From the NCBI GenBank assembly GCA_045580325.1, contig JAZNNR010000014.1, positions 1 to 64,000 of the forward strand: a stretch of DNA of 64,000 nt. The letters are read 5' to 3'. The notes under the pieces were generated by a model. That model saw nothing but the letters and a program-made list of their open reading frames with translations. It searched no databases and was not told where the DNA came from. This document shows, piece after piece, positions 24,664 to 34,674 of the stretch. The translations under genes and the position numbers were made by a program. Positions within the stretch are counted from its first letter, which is position 1, and each line of letters opens with the position of its first letter. The stretch comes from SIG672 sp045580325 (GTDB lineage Bacteria > Bacillota > Clostridia > Oscillospirales > CAG-272).

Positions 24664-26247
24664 TTACTGATAACTGATATTACCGTCCGAACACTTTACA
24701 GTTCCCGGCGTGCCTATTTTTGCTATCGCGCTTTGCGCTTCGTTTATAGCTTTGAACTGTTCCACTGTTCCTTTGAAAATTACAGTTTTAAGATTCTGAC
24801 AGTCTTTTAAAGCGTCTTCCTCAATAAAAGTAACACTTTTGGGAATAGTTATACTCGTCAGATTTGCACAATTACTGAACGCATTATTCTCAACAGTAAG
24901 CGTACCTTTTGGAAGAACGATATTTTCAAGCTGTGAACAGTTTGAAAAAGCACTGATTCCTACGTATTCAAGATTTTTCGAAAAAGATATACTTTCCAGA
25001 GAAGAACATCCGTAAAAGGACTCGTCGTCAATATAGGTAACTCCGTCAGGAAATTTTATGCTTTTGAGCCCCGTGCATATCATAAATGCTTCGAAGCCTA
25101 TCGACGTTACCTTTTTAGGTATAGTTATATTTTCTATACTTTCACATCTGTTAAAAACGTAATCGTCAATTCGAATTAAGCTCTCAGAAAGAATTACGTC
25201 GGAAAGTTCGGAGCAATTAGCAAATGTAGTTTTTCCGATACTGAGTACGCTGTCAGGGATAGTTATTTTTTCAAGAGCCTCACACAAGAAGAATGCATTG
25301 TCCTGTATAGATGCAACCTTACCCGGTATCTTTATATCGGTAAGAGAAGAGCAGCCGTTAAAGGCATATTCACCGATACACACTATATTGTCGGAAAGAG
25401 TAACGCCACTAAGGCTTTCGCAGTATTCAAACGCCCTGCTTCCGATAAATCTGGTGTCCTTATGAGTTGCAAAGCTTGTGATTTGGTCTTCTGCGGTATC
25501 TACTAAAAAGATATACGGATTTTCACTGTTTCCCAAATACAGACCGCCCTCATACTCGTTATACGAAAGACTTGTGCATCTTTCAAAAGCATCACTTGTG
25601 ATATGCCTAGTTTGGCTATGTATGCTTATTTCGGAAATCTCACTATTAACTACTTTATTAAGGAGAACATATTTATTATTTTCATTACCGAGATAGAGTC
25701 CACTTTCATACTCCTCGTGTAAAAGAACTGGGCAGTTATAGAATGCCGTAAGACCTATATGACGAAGACTGTCGGGAATACTTATATCTGTAAGGGCTAT
25801 GCAAGAATTAAATGCGTGTTCGCCTATATAAACAACACCCTCGGGTATCGTTACACTTGTAAGGCGGTCGCAGTTTGAAAATGCAATTTCTACAATGTGG
25901 GTTATACTGCTCGGTATCTCAACACTTTCAATATCGGTATTTGAAAAAGCGGCGCGCGCAATTCTCGTAACGGGAAGCCCTTTATACGCAGGCGGAATTA
26001 TAATATTTGTTTCCGTACATGTTCCCATTGAAACCTCGTAAGCATTTTCAGCGTGGAGCAAGGTAAACTCAAGTCCTTCCGAAAATTCATAAACTTCATA
26101 GGTTTCATCGTCATCAGGGGACTCCGGTCCCTCGGAGCTTGCATCGTTTTTTCCGTAATATCCGGGTAAAACGCAAGATGTCAAAACGCCTGAAAGCATC
26201 AAAACAGCGAGGATTAAACAAAAATACTTAAATTTCGTTCTTTTCAT
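24664..26247 (-). CDS. BspA-like leucine-rich-repeat lipoprotein
   Basis: This 527-residue exported lipoprotein has its lipobox at LTSC (Cys25). Residues ~75-500 are about fifteen LRR_5 (BspA-type) repeats with the pattern AFxxCxxLxxIxIPxxVxxIG. It probably sits on the cell surface and binds host or matrix molecules, by family analogy. It lacks the 41-residue repeats of the larger lipoprotein at 15.7 kb, and the sequences are divergent. The ATG follows AAGGAG. Confidence 0.85.
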   Translation of the reverse strand: MKRTKFKYFCLILAVLMLSGVLTSCVLPGYYGKNDASSEGPESPDDDETYEVYEFSEGLEFTLLHAENAYEVSMGTCTETNIIIPPAYKGLPVTRIARAAFSNTDIESVEIPSSITHIVEIAFSNCDRLTSVTIPEGVVYIGEHAFNSCIALTDISIPDSLRHIGLTAFYNCPVLLHEEYESGLYLGNENNKYVLLNKVVNSEISEISIHSQTRHITSDAFERCTSLSYNEYEGGLYLGNSENPYIFLVDTAEDQITSFATHKDTRFIGSRAFEYCESLSGVTLSDNIVCIGEYAFNGCSSLTDIKIPGKVASIQDNAFFLCEALEKITIPDSVLSIGKTTFANCSELSDVILSESLIRIDDYVFNRCESIENITIPKKVTSIGFEAFMICTGLKSIKFPDGVTYIDDESFYGCSSLESISFSKNLEYVGISAFSNCSQLENIVLPKGTLTVENNAFSNCANLTSITIPKSVTFIEEDALKDCQNLKTVIFKGTVEQFKAINEAQSAIAKIGTPGTVKCSDGNISYQ

Positions 26248-26463
26248 TTCAAATCTCCTTCCCTATAATGAAATTTATACTGCCTTAGTACGTGTTAATT
26301 ATATCATTTTCGGAACTATTTGTCAATAAATCATTAGTTGAGGAAGGTCAACCGACAGTATAAAATCTCAAATGGTATATGATAGCTTTAGAATAAAAAA
26401 GCGAATATGCCTTGTAGGCGGTACCCCAAGTCAAATTTTCATCAAAGAGTTTTCTTTTTCCGA

Positions 26464-26492
26464 TTGACAACTGCGTAAATCTATTGTATAAT
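26464..26492 (+). promoter_or_regulatory. Consensus promoter of the aldose epimerase gene
   Basis: TTGACA (26464-26469), 17 bases and TATAAT (26487-26492). The preceding stretch 26248-26463 shows nothing else. Confidence 0.8.
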
Positions 26493-26546
26493 TAAACTGT
26501 AATATTTTGTATGCGCGTAACTGAGCGCGGAACAGGAGTTTTAAAT

Positions 26547-27587
26547 ATGAGTACACTCAGAAAAAATTTCGGCACTATGCCCGACGGAACAAATGTTGAC
26601 GCTTGCGTTCTCTCCAAGGGCGACACCGTAGTAACAATAATCGAGTACGGCGCAAGAATCACCGACATAAACTATAAGGGCGTTCAGACCATTTGCGGCT
26701 GGAACACGCTTGAGGGCTATCTTGCAGATACAGGATATCAGGGCTCTACTGTAGGAAGATATGCAAACCGTATCAAAGACGGCATTTTCTCGCTTAACGG
26801 CGTTAAATACACCCTTGCTAAAAACGAAAAAGGAATCACCCACCTTCACGGCGGCAATACCGGTTACAGCGCAAGAGTCTGGACTCTCGATGCTATAAAC
26901 GAAACGGAAAACGAGGCGTCTGCAACATTTAAGCTCATCTCTGAGGACGGAGAGGAAGGATTCCCCGGAAAGCTCGACATCGCCGTTACCTTTACCCTTT
27001 CCTCTGACAACGCACTCACCATTGATTATGCGGCAACCACCGACAAGGATACGATCGTAGCTATGACAAATCACAGCTATTTCTCTATTTCAGGCTGCGG
27101 TGAAAGCGTTATGAATCAGACGCTCACTATCGACGCTGACTCATTCGTAGCGGTTGACGACACCCTCATTCCTCTCGGAATCACACCCGTTGAAAATACC
27201 AATTTTGACTTCCGCGGCGGCAGAGTTATCGGCAAGGATATTGACGACAAGGACGACATTCAGCTCGTACGCGGCGGCGGATACGACCACTGCTGGTTAC
27301 TTAATAATCCCAGCAAGGACACTCCCGTTGCAACTCTCTACTCCCCCGAAACAAAGATAAACGTTGACGTTTACACGACTGAAAAGGGTATTCAGATCTA
27401 CGCGGGCAACTTTATGGATGCGGACAATCCCTTCTACTCGAAGTTTAAGCAGAAGCGCCGTCATGCAGTTTGTATGGAATGCTGTGCGCTCCCCGACTCT
27501 CCCAACCAGAAGGACTTCCCCTCTGTTGTGCTTAAGGCTGGAGAAACCTACGTTCAGAAAACTACATACAAGTACTCCACAAAATAA
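26547..27587 (+). CDS. galM: Aldose 1-epimerase (mutarotase)
   Basis: This 346-residue enzyme interconverts the alpha and beta anomers of galactose or glucose. It matches the GalM beta-sandwich family: GRYANRI, the substrate-contacting THLHGG, TNHSYF, and the catalytic-Glu region near the C-terminus (VCMECCALPD). The length fits the family. The ATG at 26547 follows CAGGAG; the frame extends 12 codons upstream into the promoter region. It stands alone, so the sugar pathway it serves is not shown by context. Confidence 0.92.
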   Translation: MSTLRKNFGTMPDGTNVDACVLSKGDTVVTIIEYGARITDINYKGVQTICGWNTLEGYLADTGYQGSTVGRYANRIKDGIFSLNGVKYTLAKNEKGITHLHGGNTGYSARVWTLDAINETENEASATFKLISEDGEEGFPGKLDIAVTFTLSSDNALTIDYAATTDKDTIVAMTNHSYFSISGCGESVMNQTLTIDADSFVAVDDTLIPLGITPVENTNFDFRGGRVIGKDIDDKDDIQLVRGGGYDHCWLLNNPSKDTPVATLYSPETKINVDVYTTEKGIQIYAGNFMDADNPFYSKFKQKRRHAVCMECCALPDSPNQKDFPSVVLKAGETYVQKTTYKYSTK

Positions 27588-27601
27588 TTTTTAAAATTCA
27601 C

Positions 27602-27633
27602 GGCGGAAATCCTATGAGATTTCCGCCTTTTTT
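27602..27633 (+). terminator. Terminator after galM
   Basis: GGCGGAAAT (27602-27610) and ATTTCCGCC (27619-27627) form a 9 bp stem followed by six T. Confidence 0.85.
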
Positions 27634-27771
27634 ACTATATTTTGTCATTTTTCAAAAATTATTTCAATGTTCTTCACATTACATACACATTAAAGGTTTA
27701 AAATCGTATCTGACAACAGAAAATACACTTTACCGTATTTAATTCTCTGTCAGAAACGCGAGGTAATTTCA

Positions 27772-29178
27772 ATGAACGACGAATTTAACAATTTAAATAG
27801 TAGTGAATCTCAGGACACTGAGAAAAACATATCTGTCGAAAATCCCGAATGCGAGGTTTCCTTTGACGCCGCAACGGGCGACTTCTCTTATACTTCCGAA
27901 GATGAGAATACCTTTACCCCCTATAAAAGCGAGCCTCAGATAAATTCCGATACTCCCAAAAAGAAGAAAAAGAGATCAGCGCTTGTTTGTATAACTGTTA
28001 TTGCTGTTTCCGTTGCAATAATTTTCTCTGCTCTTTCGGCAGGTGCTTTTGCAATTAACTCGATACTCGGTAAGATAGGAAATTTCGGATATAGCAGCAG
28101 TCTTACGAGTATAGACGGACCTCACCTTACCGTAAGCAAAAGCGACCTTGAGGTTCCTATGAACGCTGTTTCAAAGGCGACCCATATAGCCTACGATTCT
28201 ACCCTTCTTATAGAAGCATACACAGACAGCAGCGCTTCTACTCTCGCGGGCACGGGAAGCGGTGTGCTTTGGGCCACACACGAATATACCGCTTATATCG
28301 TAACCTGCAATCACGTGGTTGAAGGCTATGAAACAATAAAAGTAACATTCACCGACGGTACAGGATTTTTTGCCGAGGCTATGGCAAATGATTCACTCAC
28401 CGACCTTGCTGTTCTTAAGATAACTCTCCCCGAGGGAAGCGAGGTACTCCCCGTTACAGTACGCGACACGGCAAAAACAAAGCTTACTCTCGGCGAAACT
28501 GTAATAGCTATCGGTAATCCCCTCGGCTATCTTACCAACACGGTAACAGACGGTGTTCTTTCCTCTCTCGAAAGAGAGATCTCGGTCGAGGGTACAAATA
28601 TGGTGCTTATGCAGATAAGTGCCGCTGTAAACTCGGGCAACTCGGGCGGCGGTCTTTTCGACATCAACGGCTCTCTTATCGGTATTGTAAACGCTAAGAT
28701 TGCAGGTGAGGACATCGAGGGTATCGGATTTGCCATTCCCATTGATACCGTTATCGACGTTATAACACAGCTTATTGACAAGGGCTACGTTTCGGGCAGA
28801 CCGCAGATAGGCGTAAATCTCGTTACGATCACAAATTACAATTACAGCGCTGTATTTAAAGAATATCCCGAGCTTAAAGAATTCGCTACAACTTCCTCGG
28901 GCAGATGGGGCGTGTCCTCTATAATCCCCGGTGTTTACGTGCTTTCAACTGCCGACAGTATAAAATATGCGAAGGACTCCGAGGAGACTCTGAAGCTTGG
29001 CGACAGAATCTATCAGATAGCAACCGACGACGAACAGTTTATAACCGTTGAAGACGGTCAATCTGTTCAGAATTTCCTTGCTACGATGAAGGTTGGAGAT
29101 ACTATTCATCTCACTGTAATGAGAGGCGGAAAAGCTCTGACTGTATCAGTCGTACTCGGTGAAAAAACAGGATCATAA
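27772..29178 (+). CDS. HtrA-like membrane-anchored serine protease with PDZ domain
   Basis: This 468-residue DegP/HtrA-type protease handles misfolded exported proteins. A charged cytosolic tail (1-68) precedes one membrane helix (69-95). The trypsin-like domain has the triad His181 (TCNHVV), Asp211 (SLTDLAVL) and Ser291 (NSGNSGGGLF), and a C-terminal PDZ domain covers ~370-465. It is followed 44 nt later by a response regulator and its kinase on the same strand, which suggests an envelope-stress operon. The ATG follows GAGGTAATTTCA. Confidence 0.9.
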   Translation: MNDEFNNLNSSESQDTEKNISVENPECEVSFDAATGDFSYTSEDENTFTPYKSEPQINSDTPKKKKKRSALVCITVIAVSVAIIFSALSAGAFAINSILGKIGNFGYSSSLTSIDGPHLTVSKSDLEVPMNAVSKATHIAYDSTLLIEAYTDSSASTLAGTGSGVLWATHEYTAYIVTCNHVVEGYETIKVTFTDGTGFFAEAMANDSLTDLAVLKITLPEGSEVLPVTVRDTAKTKLTLGETVIAIGNPLGYLTNTVTDGVLSSLEREISVEGTNMVLMQISAAVNSGNSGGGLFDINGSLIGIVNAKIAGEDIEGIGFAIPIDTVIDVITQLIDKGYVSGRPQIGVNLVTITNYNYSAVFKEYPELKEFATTSSGRWGVSSIIPGVYVLSTADSIKYAKDSEETLKLGDRIYQIATDDEQFITVEDGQSVQNFLATMKVGDTIHLTVMRGGKALTVSVVLGEKTGS

Positions 29179-29222
29179 TCAAACTAACGCAGTATAAACA
29201 TTTTTTGAAAGGACAGTACTAT

Positions 29223-29900
29223 ATGTATCGAATACTCGTAGTTGATGACGAATACAAAATAAGAGAGCTTATACGCAAATATGCTGAATTTGAGGGGTAT
29301 TCTGTTGACGAAGCCGAAAACGGAATGGACGCTATAACGCTTGCCTCGCAAAACGCATACGACCTTATCGTTATGGATATAATGATGCCTATGCTTGACG
29401 GCTTTACCGCAAGCCGCGAGATAAGAAAAAACTCGGACATACCGATAATTATGCTCTCTGCGCGCGGCGAGGAATATGACAAAATAAACGGTTTTCAGCT
29501 CGGCATCGACGACTACGTTGTAAAGCCCTTCTCTCCCCGCGAGCTTATTCTCCGTATTGATGCTGTACTGAAGCGTTATCGCAAAAACCGCGACACCTCG
29601 GACAAAGAAGTCTTTGAGCTCGAAGGTCTGCGTGTCGATTTTAAGGCGAGAATTATTTATATTGACTCTTCTCCGATAACCGTTTCTCCAAAGGAGTACG
29701 ATCTCCTTTGTTACATGATCAAAAATGCAAATATCGCGCTATTTCGTGAAAAGCTTATCTCTGAGGTTTGGGGATATGATTTTTACGGAGATGACAGAAC
29801 GCTCGATACACATATAAAGCTTCTCAGAAAATCGCTTGGGCAGTACAGTAAATTCATAATCACACTGAGAGGAGTTGGCTACCGTTTTGACACAAAGTAA
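29223..29900 (+). CDS. OmpR-family response regulator
   Basis: This 225-residue regulator has a receiver domain (1-120, phospho-acceptor Asp52 in VMDIMMP, acidic pair in VDDE, conserved Lys in VKPFSP) and a C-terminal winged-helix DNA-binding domain (~130-225) with the PhoB/OmpR pattern. The ATG at 29223 follows GAAAGGACAG. It lies between the HtrA protease and the histidine kinase and overlaps the kinase start. It likely controls the envelope protease beside it, which is inference from order. Confidence 0.93.
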   Translation: MYRILVVDDEYKIRELIRKYAEFEGYSVDEAENGMDAITLASQNAYDLIVMDIMMPMLDGFTASREIRKNSDIPIIMLSARGEEYDKINGFQLGIDDYVVKPFSPRELILRIDAVLKRYRKNRDTSDKEVFELEGLRVDFKARIIYIDSSPITVSPKEYDLLCYMIKNANIALFREKLISEVWGYDFYGDDRTLDTHIKLLRKSLGQYSKFIITLRGVGYRFDTK

Positions 29901-31404
29901 AAAAAGTCCTCGACGTTTTACTTGTCTGTTTTCCAAAAAAGAACGCAGAAAAATGAGTATAACCGCGAAAATAATGTATTATTTCATTATTTTTATGACT
30001 ATTATACTTATTTCTCTTTGGTTATGTCAGGTCGTTTTCTTCGGACGCATATACAAGACTATGATGATAAACGAGCTGAAGGATCAGGCAAAGGATCTTA
30101 TTTTGCTTGAAAACGATCCTGCTTTTACCGAAATTGCGAAAAACATAAGCGAAAACAACAGCTCGTGCGTTTCAATATATTCAGATACGAGCAAGTCGAC
30201 ATACAACGTATCTGATATATCGTACAAGGACTGTTATCTTTATCGTCTGAAAATAAATCAGATAATAAACCTTTACGAAAAGGCTAGGGAAAACGGCGGT
30301 GAGCTTCTCTACGCATTTACCTATGATGCAAAGGAACAGGGATTTTACGGTGCGCCCTTCTCTGTTGACTCTCCCGACGAAAGCCACAGCGTTCTTTATA
30401 TAAAGCTTTTTACCGACAGTTCGGGCGAAGACTGCGCTATTTTTGTAAACAGAGTCGTATCTCCTGTCGGAACCACCTCGCGCACGATACTTTACATTCT
30501 TGTGCTTGTGTCCGCTTTATATATATGTATAGCAATAATTCTTGTGATAATAATATCAAAGAATATTGCAAGACCGCTTATTGAAATAAACCGCTCTGCA
30601 AAAGAGCTTGAAAAAGGTAATTACGGTGCGAAATATCTGCAAAAGGTAGGATACCGCGAGGTCGATGAGCTTGCGCACACTCTTGAAAGCGCGTCGAGCG
30701 AACTCTCAAAGGTTGAAACGCTCCAAAAAGAGCTTGTTGCCAACGTATCGCACGATCTGCGCACCCCCCTTACTCTTATTGCGGGATACAGCGAAATGAT
30801 GCGCGATATTCCCGGTGAGGCGACAAAGGAAAACTGTCAGACGATAATCGACGAGGTTGGGCGTCTTTCATCGCTTGTAAACGATCTTCTTGAAATATCA
30901 AAGCTTCAAAGCGGAACATTCACCCCAAACATCACCGAATTTTCGCTGACCTCGATGCTCCAAAACTGTATCTCCACCTATTCGGAGCTGACCTCTGCGC
31001 AGGGATATGATATATCCTTTGACTACGACTGCGACACAGTTGTCTGCGCCGATATGACTATGATACTTCAGGCTGTGAGAAATCTTATAAACAACGCGCT
31101 TACCTACACGGGAAGCGACCGCGTGGTAAGAATATCACAGACAAGCGAAAACGGCTTTGTAAAGATTTCTGTTACCGACACGGGCGACGGAATAGCTCCC
31201 GACAAGCTGCGCGACATCTGGGAAAGATATTACCGCGACACCGAGCACAAGCGTGCTGCAAACGGAACAGGACTCGGACTTTCAATAGTAAAATCTGTTG
31301 TAAAAATGCACAGCGGAAGATACGGCGTAAAAAGCAAGGTCGGTTTCGGAAGTACTTTTTGGATCGAGCTTCCCCTAAAAAGCGAAAACGGGGAAAATAC
31401 CTGA
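29887..31404 (+). CDS. Membrane sensor histidine kinase
   Basis: This ~505-residue kinase partners the upstream regulator. It has a first membrane helix at ~30-51, an extracellular sensor of ~150 residues and a second helix at ~201-224. HAMP, HisKA (His289 in VSHDLRTPLT) and HATPase (NLINNALTY, DTGDGIAP, GTGLGLSIV) domains follow. I chose TTG 29887, which overlaps the end of the regulator gene and follows GAGAGGAG by 12 nt; TTG 29875 or the later ATG are alternatives. The sensor domain is of no family I recognise. Confidence 0.9.
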   Translation: MTQSKKSPRRFTCLFSKKERRKMSITAKIMYYFIIFMTIILISLWLCQVVFFGRIYKTMMINELKDQAKDLILLENDPAFTEIAKNISENNSSCVSIYSDTSKSTYNVSDISYKDCYLYRLKINQIINLYEKARENGGELLYAFTYDAKEQGFYGAPFSVDSPDESHSVLYIKLFTDSSGEDCAIFVNRVVSPVGTTSRTILYILVLVSALYICIAIILVIIISKNIARPLIEINRSAKELEKGNYGAKYLQKVGYREVDELAHTLESASSELSKVETLQKELVANVSHDLRTPLTLIAGYSEMMRDIPGEATKENCQTIIDEVGRLSSLVNDLLEISKLQSGTFTPNITEFSLTSMLQNCISTYSELTSAQGYDISFDYDCDTVVCADMTMILQAVRNLINNALTYTGSDRVVRISQTSENGFVKISVTDTGDGIAPDKLRDIWERYYRDTEHKRAANGTGLGLSIVKSVVKMHSGRYGVKSKVGFGSTFWIELPLKSENGENT

Positions 31405-31413
31405 ATTTTAAAG

Positions 31414-31450
31414 TAAGATACTTTGCAAAACTGCACGGTATCTTATTTTT
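31414..31450 (+). terminator. Terminator after the histidine kinase
   Basis: TAAGATAC (31414-31421) and GTATCTTA (31438-31445) pair perfectly and are followed by a T run. Confidence 0.7.
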
Positions 31451-31460
31451 ATTTAAATAC

Positions 31461-31489
31461 TTGACATTTTAATATAAAACGTATAAAAT
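31461..31489 (+). promoter_or_regulatory. Promoter of the DUF1015 gene
   Basis: TTGACA (31461-31466), 17 bases and TAAAAT (31484-31489). Confidence 0.65.
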
Positions 31490-31519
31490 AGAGTATAGTT
31501 TTTTGAAAGGAAAATACAT

Positions 31520-32719
31520 ATGTCTGAAACTAAAAAGTATCTTTACCCTGCAAGTATACTTCTCCCCAAAGAGAATTTTGAAAAATGGGCTGTTGTTGCC
31601 TGCGACCAGTACACAAGCGAGCCTGATTACTGGAATGACGTTGATTCTATTGTGGGCGACACTCCCTCCGCGCTTCGCGTAACTCTTCCCGAGATCTATC
31701 TTTCGGATAGTGTTGGCAAGCGTATCGAAAATATAAACGCTACTATGAAAAATTACCTTGACGGCGGTGTTTTTGACACATTTGAAAATTCAATGATATA
31801 CGTTGAGCGTGAGATTTCCTCGGGAAAGATCCGACACGGTATCGTGGGTGCGCTCGATCTTGAGGCTTATGACTGGCGTCCCGGTGCAAAATCGCTTATC
31901 CGTGCCACTGAGCAGACTGTAATCGAGAGAATCCCCCCGAGAGTTGAGATACGCAAAAACGCGCCGCTTGAGCTTCCCCATATTCTTATTCTGATCGACG
32001 ATCCCGAAAACAAGATCCTCGGCAATCTTGAAGCATCTAAAAATGATATGAAAAAGGCGTATGACTTCGATCTTATGAAAAATTCGGGACATATCTCGGG
32101 TTATATCATCGACAGCGAGGAGCAGGACAATATAAACAAGACCTTGTCCGAAATCATTTCGAGCGACGGTATGCTCTTTGCAGTCGGCGACGGAAATCAC
32201 TCCCTTGCAACAGCCAAGGAATGTTACACAAGAGATCCCTCAGAGCTTTCACGCTACGCGCTCTGCGAGATAGTCAACATACACGACGATTCGCTCGTTT
32301 TTGAGCCTATTTTCCGTGTTATGTTTAGCGTTTCGCCACTTGACGTACTTTCTTCTATCGAAAAGTATTTCGCCCCCTGCGACGAAAATTCGGGCAGCAA
32401 GGTACACTGCATTTTCGGAAACGAGGAGAAGGATATTTACCTCCCCACAAACGGAAGTCTTACCGTTGGTCTGCTTCAGAATTTCATTGATTCTTACATA
32501 AAGGAGCATGCGGGCGCGGAGGTTGACTACATTCACGGCGAAGACGTTGTTACAAGTCTTTCGAGAAAAGAAAATACCATCGGATTTATCTTCGACGGTA
32601 TGAAAAAGAGCGAGCTCTTCCCTGCGATCATGCTCGACGGTGTGCTCCCGAGAAAGACATTCTCTATGGGCCACGCTTCCGACAAGAGATTTTATATTGA
32701 GGCAAGAAAGATCAAGTGA
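31520..32719 (+). CDS. DUF1015 family protein
   Basis: This 399-residue protein is clearly of the DUF1015 family, as shown by ACDQYTSEPDYW near the N-terminus, VGDGNHSLATAK in the middle and a long alpha/beta body. The family is widespread in anaerobic Firmicutes, often near serine biosynthesis genes, but its biochemical role is unproven. Here it stands alone with its own promoter and terminator. The ATG follows GAAAGGAAAATACAT. Confidence 0.88.
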   Translation: MSETKKYLYPASILLPKENFEKWAVVACDQYTSEPDYWNDVDSIVGDTPSALRVTLPEIYLSDSVGKRIENINATMKNYLDGGVFDTFENSMIYVEREISSGKIRHGIVGALDLEAYDWRPGAKSLIRATEQTVIERIPPRVEIRKNAPLELPHILILIDDPENKILGNLEASKNDMKKAYDFDLMKNSGHISGYIIDSEEQDNINKTLSEIISSDGMLFAVGDGNHSLATAKECYTRDPSELSRYALCEIVNIHDDSLVFEPIFRVMFSVSPLDVLSSIEKYFAPCDENSGSKVHCIFGNEEKDIYLPTNGSLTVGLLQNFIDSYIKEHAGAEVDYIHGEDVVTSLSRKENTIGFIFDGMKKSELFPAIMLDGVLPRKTFSMGHASDKRFYIEARKIK

Positions 32720-32728
32720 GTTTATTCT

Positions 32729-32770
32729 TGAGAGAAACTTTTTGAAAAAAGTTTCTCTCAAACTCTTTTC
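32729..32770 (+). terminator. Terminator after the DUF1015 gene
   Basis: A perfect 15 bp inverted repeat (32729-32743 and 32746-32760) is followed by a T-containing tract. Confidence 0.7.
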
Positions 32771-32801
32771 AAAAACTTTATAAAAACTGTATGAAATGCA
32801 G

Positions 32802-32873
32802 TAGGGCGGTGGCTTGCTGCCGCCGTTATTATTTAAAGATAATATGCACAGGAGGGGCAATCCTCTCCCCTAC
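32802..32873. repeat. GTAGGG...CCCCTAC palindromic element
   Basis: It begins GTAGGG and ends CCCCTAC, with an internal CGGTGG/CTGCCGCCG hairpin and an AGGAGGGG/CCTCTCCCC hairpin. The same GTAGGGG-type ends occur at 58813-58860 and 59791-59838 and as half elements at 51895-51917 and 51977-52000. Confidence 0.5.
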
Positions 32874-32933
32874 AAGTGCGTACTTACTAACCAACAAGGT
32901 GTTAGTGTGATAGGAAAACAATTTAAACAATTA

Positions 32934-32969
32934 ACCGCCGAGAGCGACCAAACGGTTACTCTCGGCGGT
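32934..32969. terminator. Hairpin after the sigma factor gene
   Basis: ACCGCCGAGAG (32934-32944) and CTCTCGGCGGT (32959-32969) form a perfect 11 bp stem just beyond the stop of the minus-strand sigma gene. Confidence 0.65.
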
Positions 32970-32977
32970 ATTTCTTA

Positions 32978-34642
32978 TCAAATAGGAAGAATAATTGTTA
33001 TCAGAGATTTTTTCTGTTCATCGGTAGGTGGTGTTAACTTGCCGTTGTTCAAGAGAGCAACAATACAGTGAAGCAAGAACCATCCGTCAGAGTGAAATAA
33101 AAATTGAAGTTCATACTCTCTTATTCTTCGCAAATGTGCAGGAACTGAATCTAATGCTGCTCTTACATAAGGTTTCTTTATTGCCTCAAAATCGGTATGA
33201 TATTTTTCTTTAATGCGCTCACCGATGGCGAGAAGTTCTTTTTTTATTTCGTTATCTTGGAGAACAATTATTTTCCAAATGGATGTGAAATTTCCGTTGT
33301 AATCTCCACTAGACTCCATATATCCGCGCTCGGAAAGCCATGCGTAATCTTCCTTAGAAAGCAGATTTTCTTTTTCGTGCTTGTACAACGAAAGCACGCG
33401 CCTGGCTTCGTCTGCCTCTTGGAAAAATCCTTTATATGCCCCGCGATCCGACCATTCTGTATTAATCTCCCATAAAACCCTGCCGTCATACTCGTTCCAC
33501 ATAGGCCCGCACCAATTTTTCATGTAGACATACTCTTCGGGCAAGAACATCTCTTCTGGCATGATCGATGCCTGGAAAATATTGTGTCCGCCGTCAGGAC
33601 GAATGGTAGCGACCTCCTCGAAAGTAATGGCCTTATCCATCAATGCCTCGCCTGACCATGCAGCAATATACGGAATCAGCGACCAAAGAAGAAAGTTTTT
33701 ATCTCTAAGCGGATTTTCGCGTGTAGACCCGGGAAGCATATGATTGCATACAATGCGCTTATCGTCTAAAAGTCCGCTTTTTATCAGTTCATCATACAGT
33801 TCGTTCGCAAACAGCTCGGCGGCATGCTTGTACATATCGTTTAGCATGATCAGCAACTCTGCTGTCGGCTCATTGATACAGAAATTGATCAGATACTTGT
33901 CATTTTGCTTGATCAAAAAGCCGTATTCCTCTAAAATATCCACCTCTGTTTCCACATAAACGGGTGAAACACCCAGGTCATCTGCAATCTCGTTGACTGA
34001 CTTTGCGACGTTTCTGACACAGTAGCATATATTCTGCGGTAAGCTTGATCGAAAGAATTCGTCGGGATTTCTGCTACCGGCAGAACCGTTGATTCCGTAG
34101 CCATCGAATTTGATTGGATGAAATTTAAGTTCGCTTGTTTTTCTCATAGTATCCATACCTCGTTTCAATTCTTTTCTAGCTTCAAACAAGTGCCATTTGA
34201 CAGTACCGAGAGGAATATCTAAATCCTTAGCAATATCGGCTTGCTTACGGTTTTCAAAATAGTACGCAATTACGATCTTGCGTTGTAGTTTTGAAAGATA
34301 CGCTATTTCACTCTGTAATCTGCGAATGGTATCGGCATTGTCGTCGTCATCAAAAATAGAGTCTAGGTCTGCAATGACCTCTGCCAACTCATCAATGGAT
34401 ACACCCATAATGCTCTTCGCTGAACCTCGGTAATAATTACTGAGCGCATTATGAGCGATCGTCCAAATAAATTTGTTGACGTCCCCGATATCATCTTTGA
34501 TCAAAAGTGCGCGGAACGCTTTTAATACGATATCCTGCGATAGATCTTCTGCGTCATGTGCATTTTTACACCTTTTCAATGCAAAGCCGAATATGGGTTT
34601 GAGATATTCAGTTATAATCTTTTCAGCATCTTGTCTGTTCAC
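32978..34642 (-). CDS. ECF-like sigma factor with large C-terminal regulatory extension
   Basis: Residues 1-165 are a group 4 (ECF) sigma-70 factor: region 2 (AEDLSQDIVLKAFRAL, then IWTIAHNALSNYYRG) and region 4 (LSKLQRKIVIAYYFENRKQ, AKDLDIPLGTVKWHL). The remaining ~390 residues are unusual. A winged-helix-like part (~205-255; EIADDLGVSPVYVETEV) precedes a large domain of unknown family ending near TPPTDEQ. No anti-sigma gene is adjacent, so the extension may act as the built-in sensor. The start is GTG after GAGGTACAAACAA. It is probably autoregulated through the ECF-type promoter just upstream. Confidence 0.82.
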   Translation of the reverse strand: MNRQDAEKIITEYLKPIFGFALKRCKNAHDAEDLSQDIVLKAFRALLIKDDIGDVNKFIWTIAHNALSNYYRGSAKSIMGVSIDELAEVIADLDSIFDDDDNADTIRRLQSEIAYLSKLQRKIVIAYYFENRKQADIAKDLDIPLGTVKWHLFEARKELKRGMDTMRKTSELKFHPIKFDGYGINGSAGSRNPDEFFRSSLPQNICYCVRNVAKSVNEIADDLGVSPVYVETEVDILEEYGFLIKQNDKYLINFCINEPTAELLIMLNDMYKHAAELFANELYDELIKSGLLDDKRIVCNHMLPGSTRENPLRDKNFLLWSLIPYIAAWSGEALMDKAITFEEVATIRPDGGHNIFQASIMPEEMFLPEEYVYMKNWCGPMWNEYDGRVLWEINTEWSDRGAYKGFFQEADEARRVLSLYKHEKENLLSKEDYAWLSERGYMESSGDYNGNFTSIWKIIVLQDNEIKKELLAIGERIKEKYHTDFEAIKKPYVRAALDSVPAHLRRIREYELQFLFHSDGWFLLHCIVALLNNGKLTPPTDEQKKSLITIILPI

Positions 34643-34674
34643 TTGTTTGTACCTCGCCTGAAAGCTTTCAACTA

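Noticed and set aside
26341..26463. Possible riboswitch before the aldose epimerase gene
   Set aside because: The stretch is upstream of the promoter rather than in the transcribed leader and shows no conserved riboswitch core.
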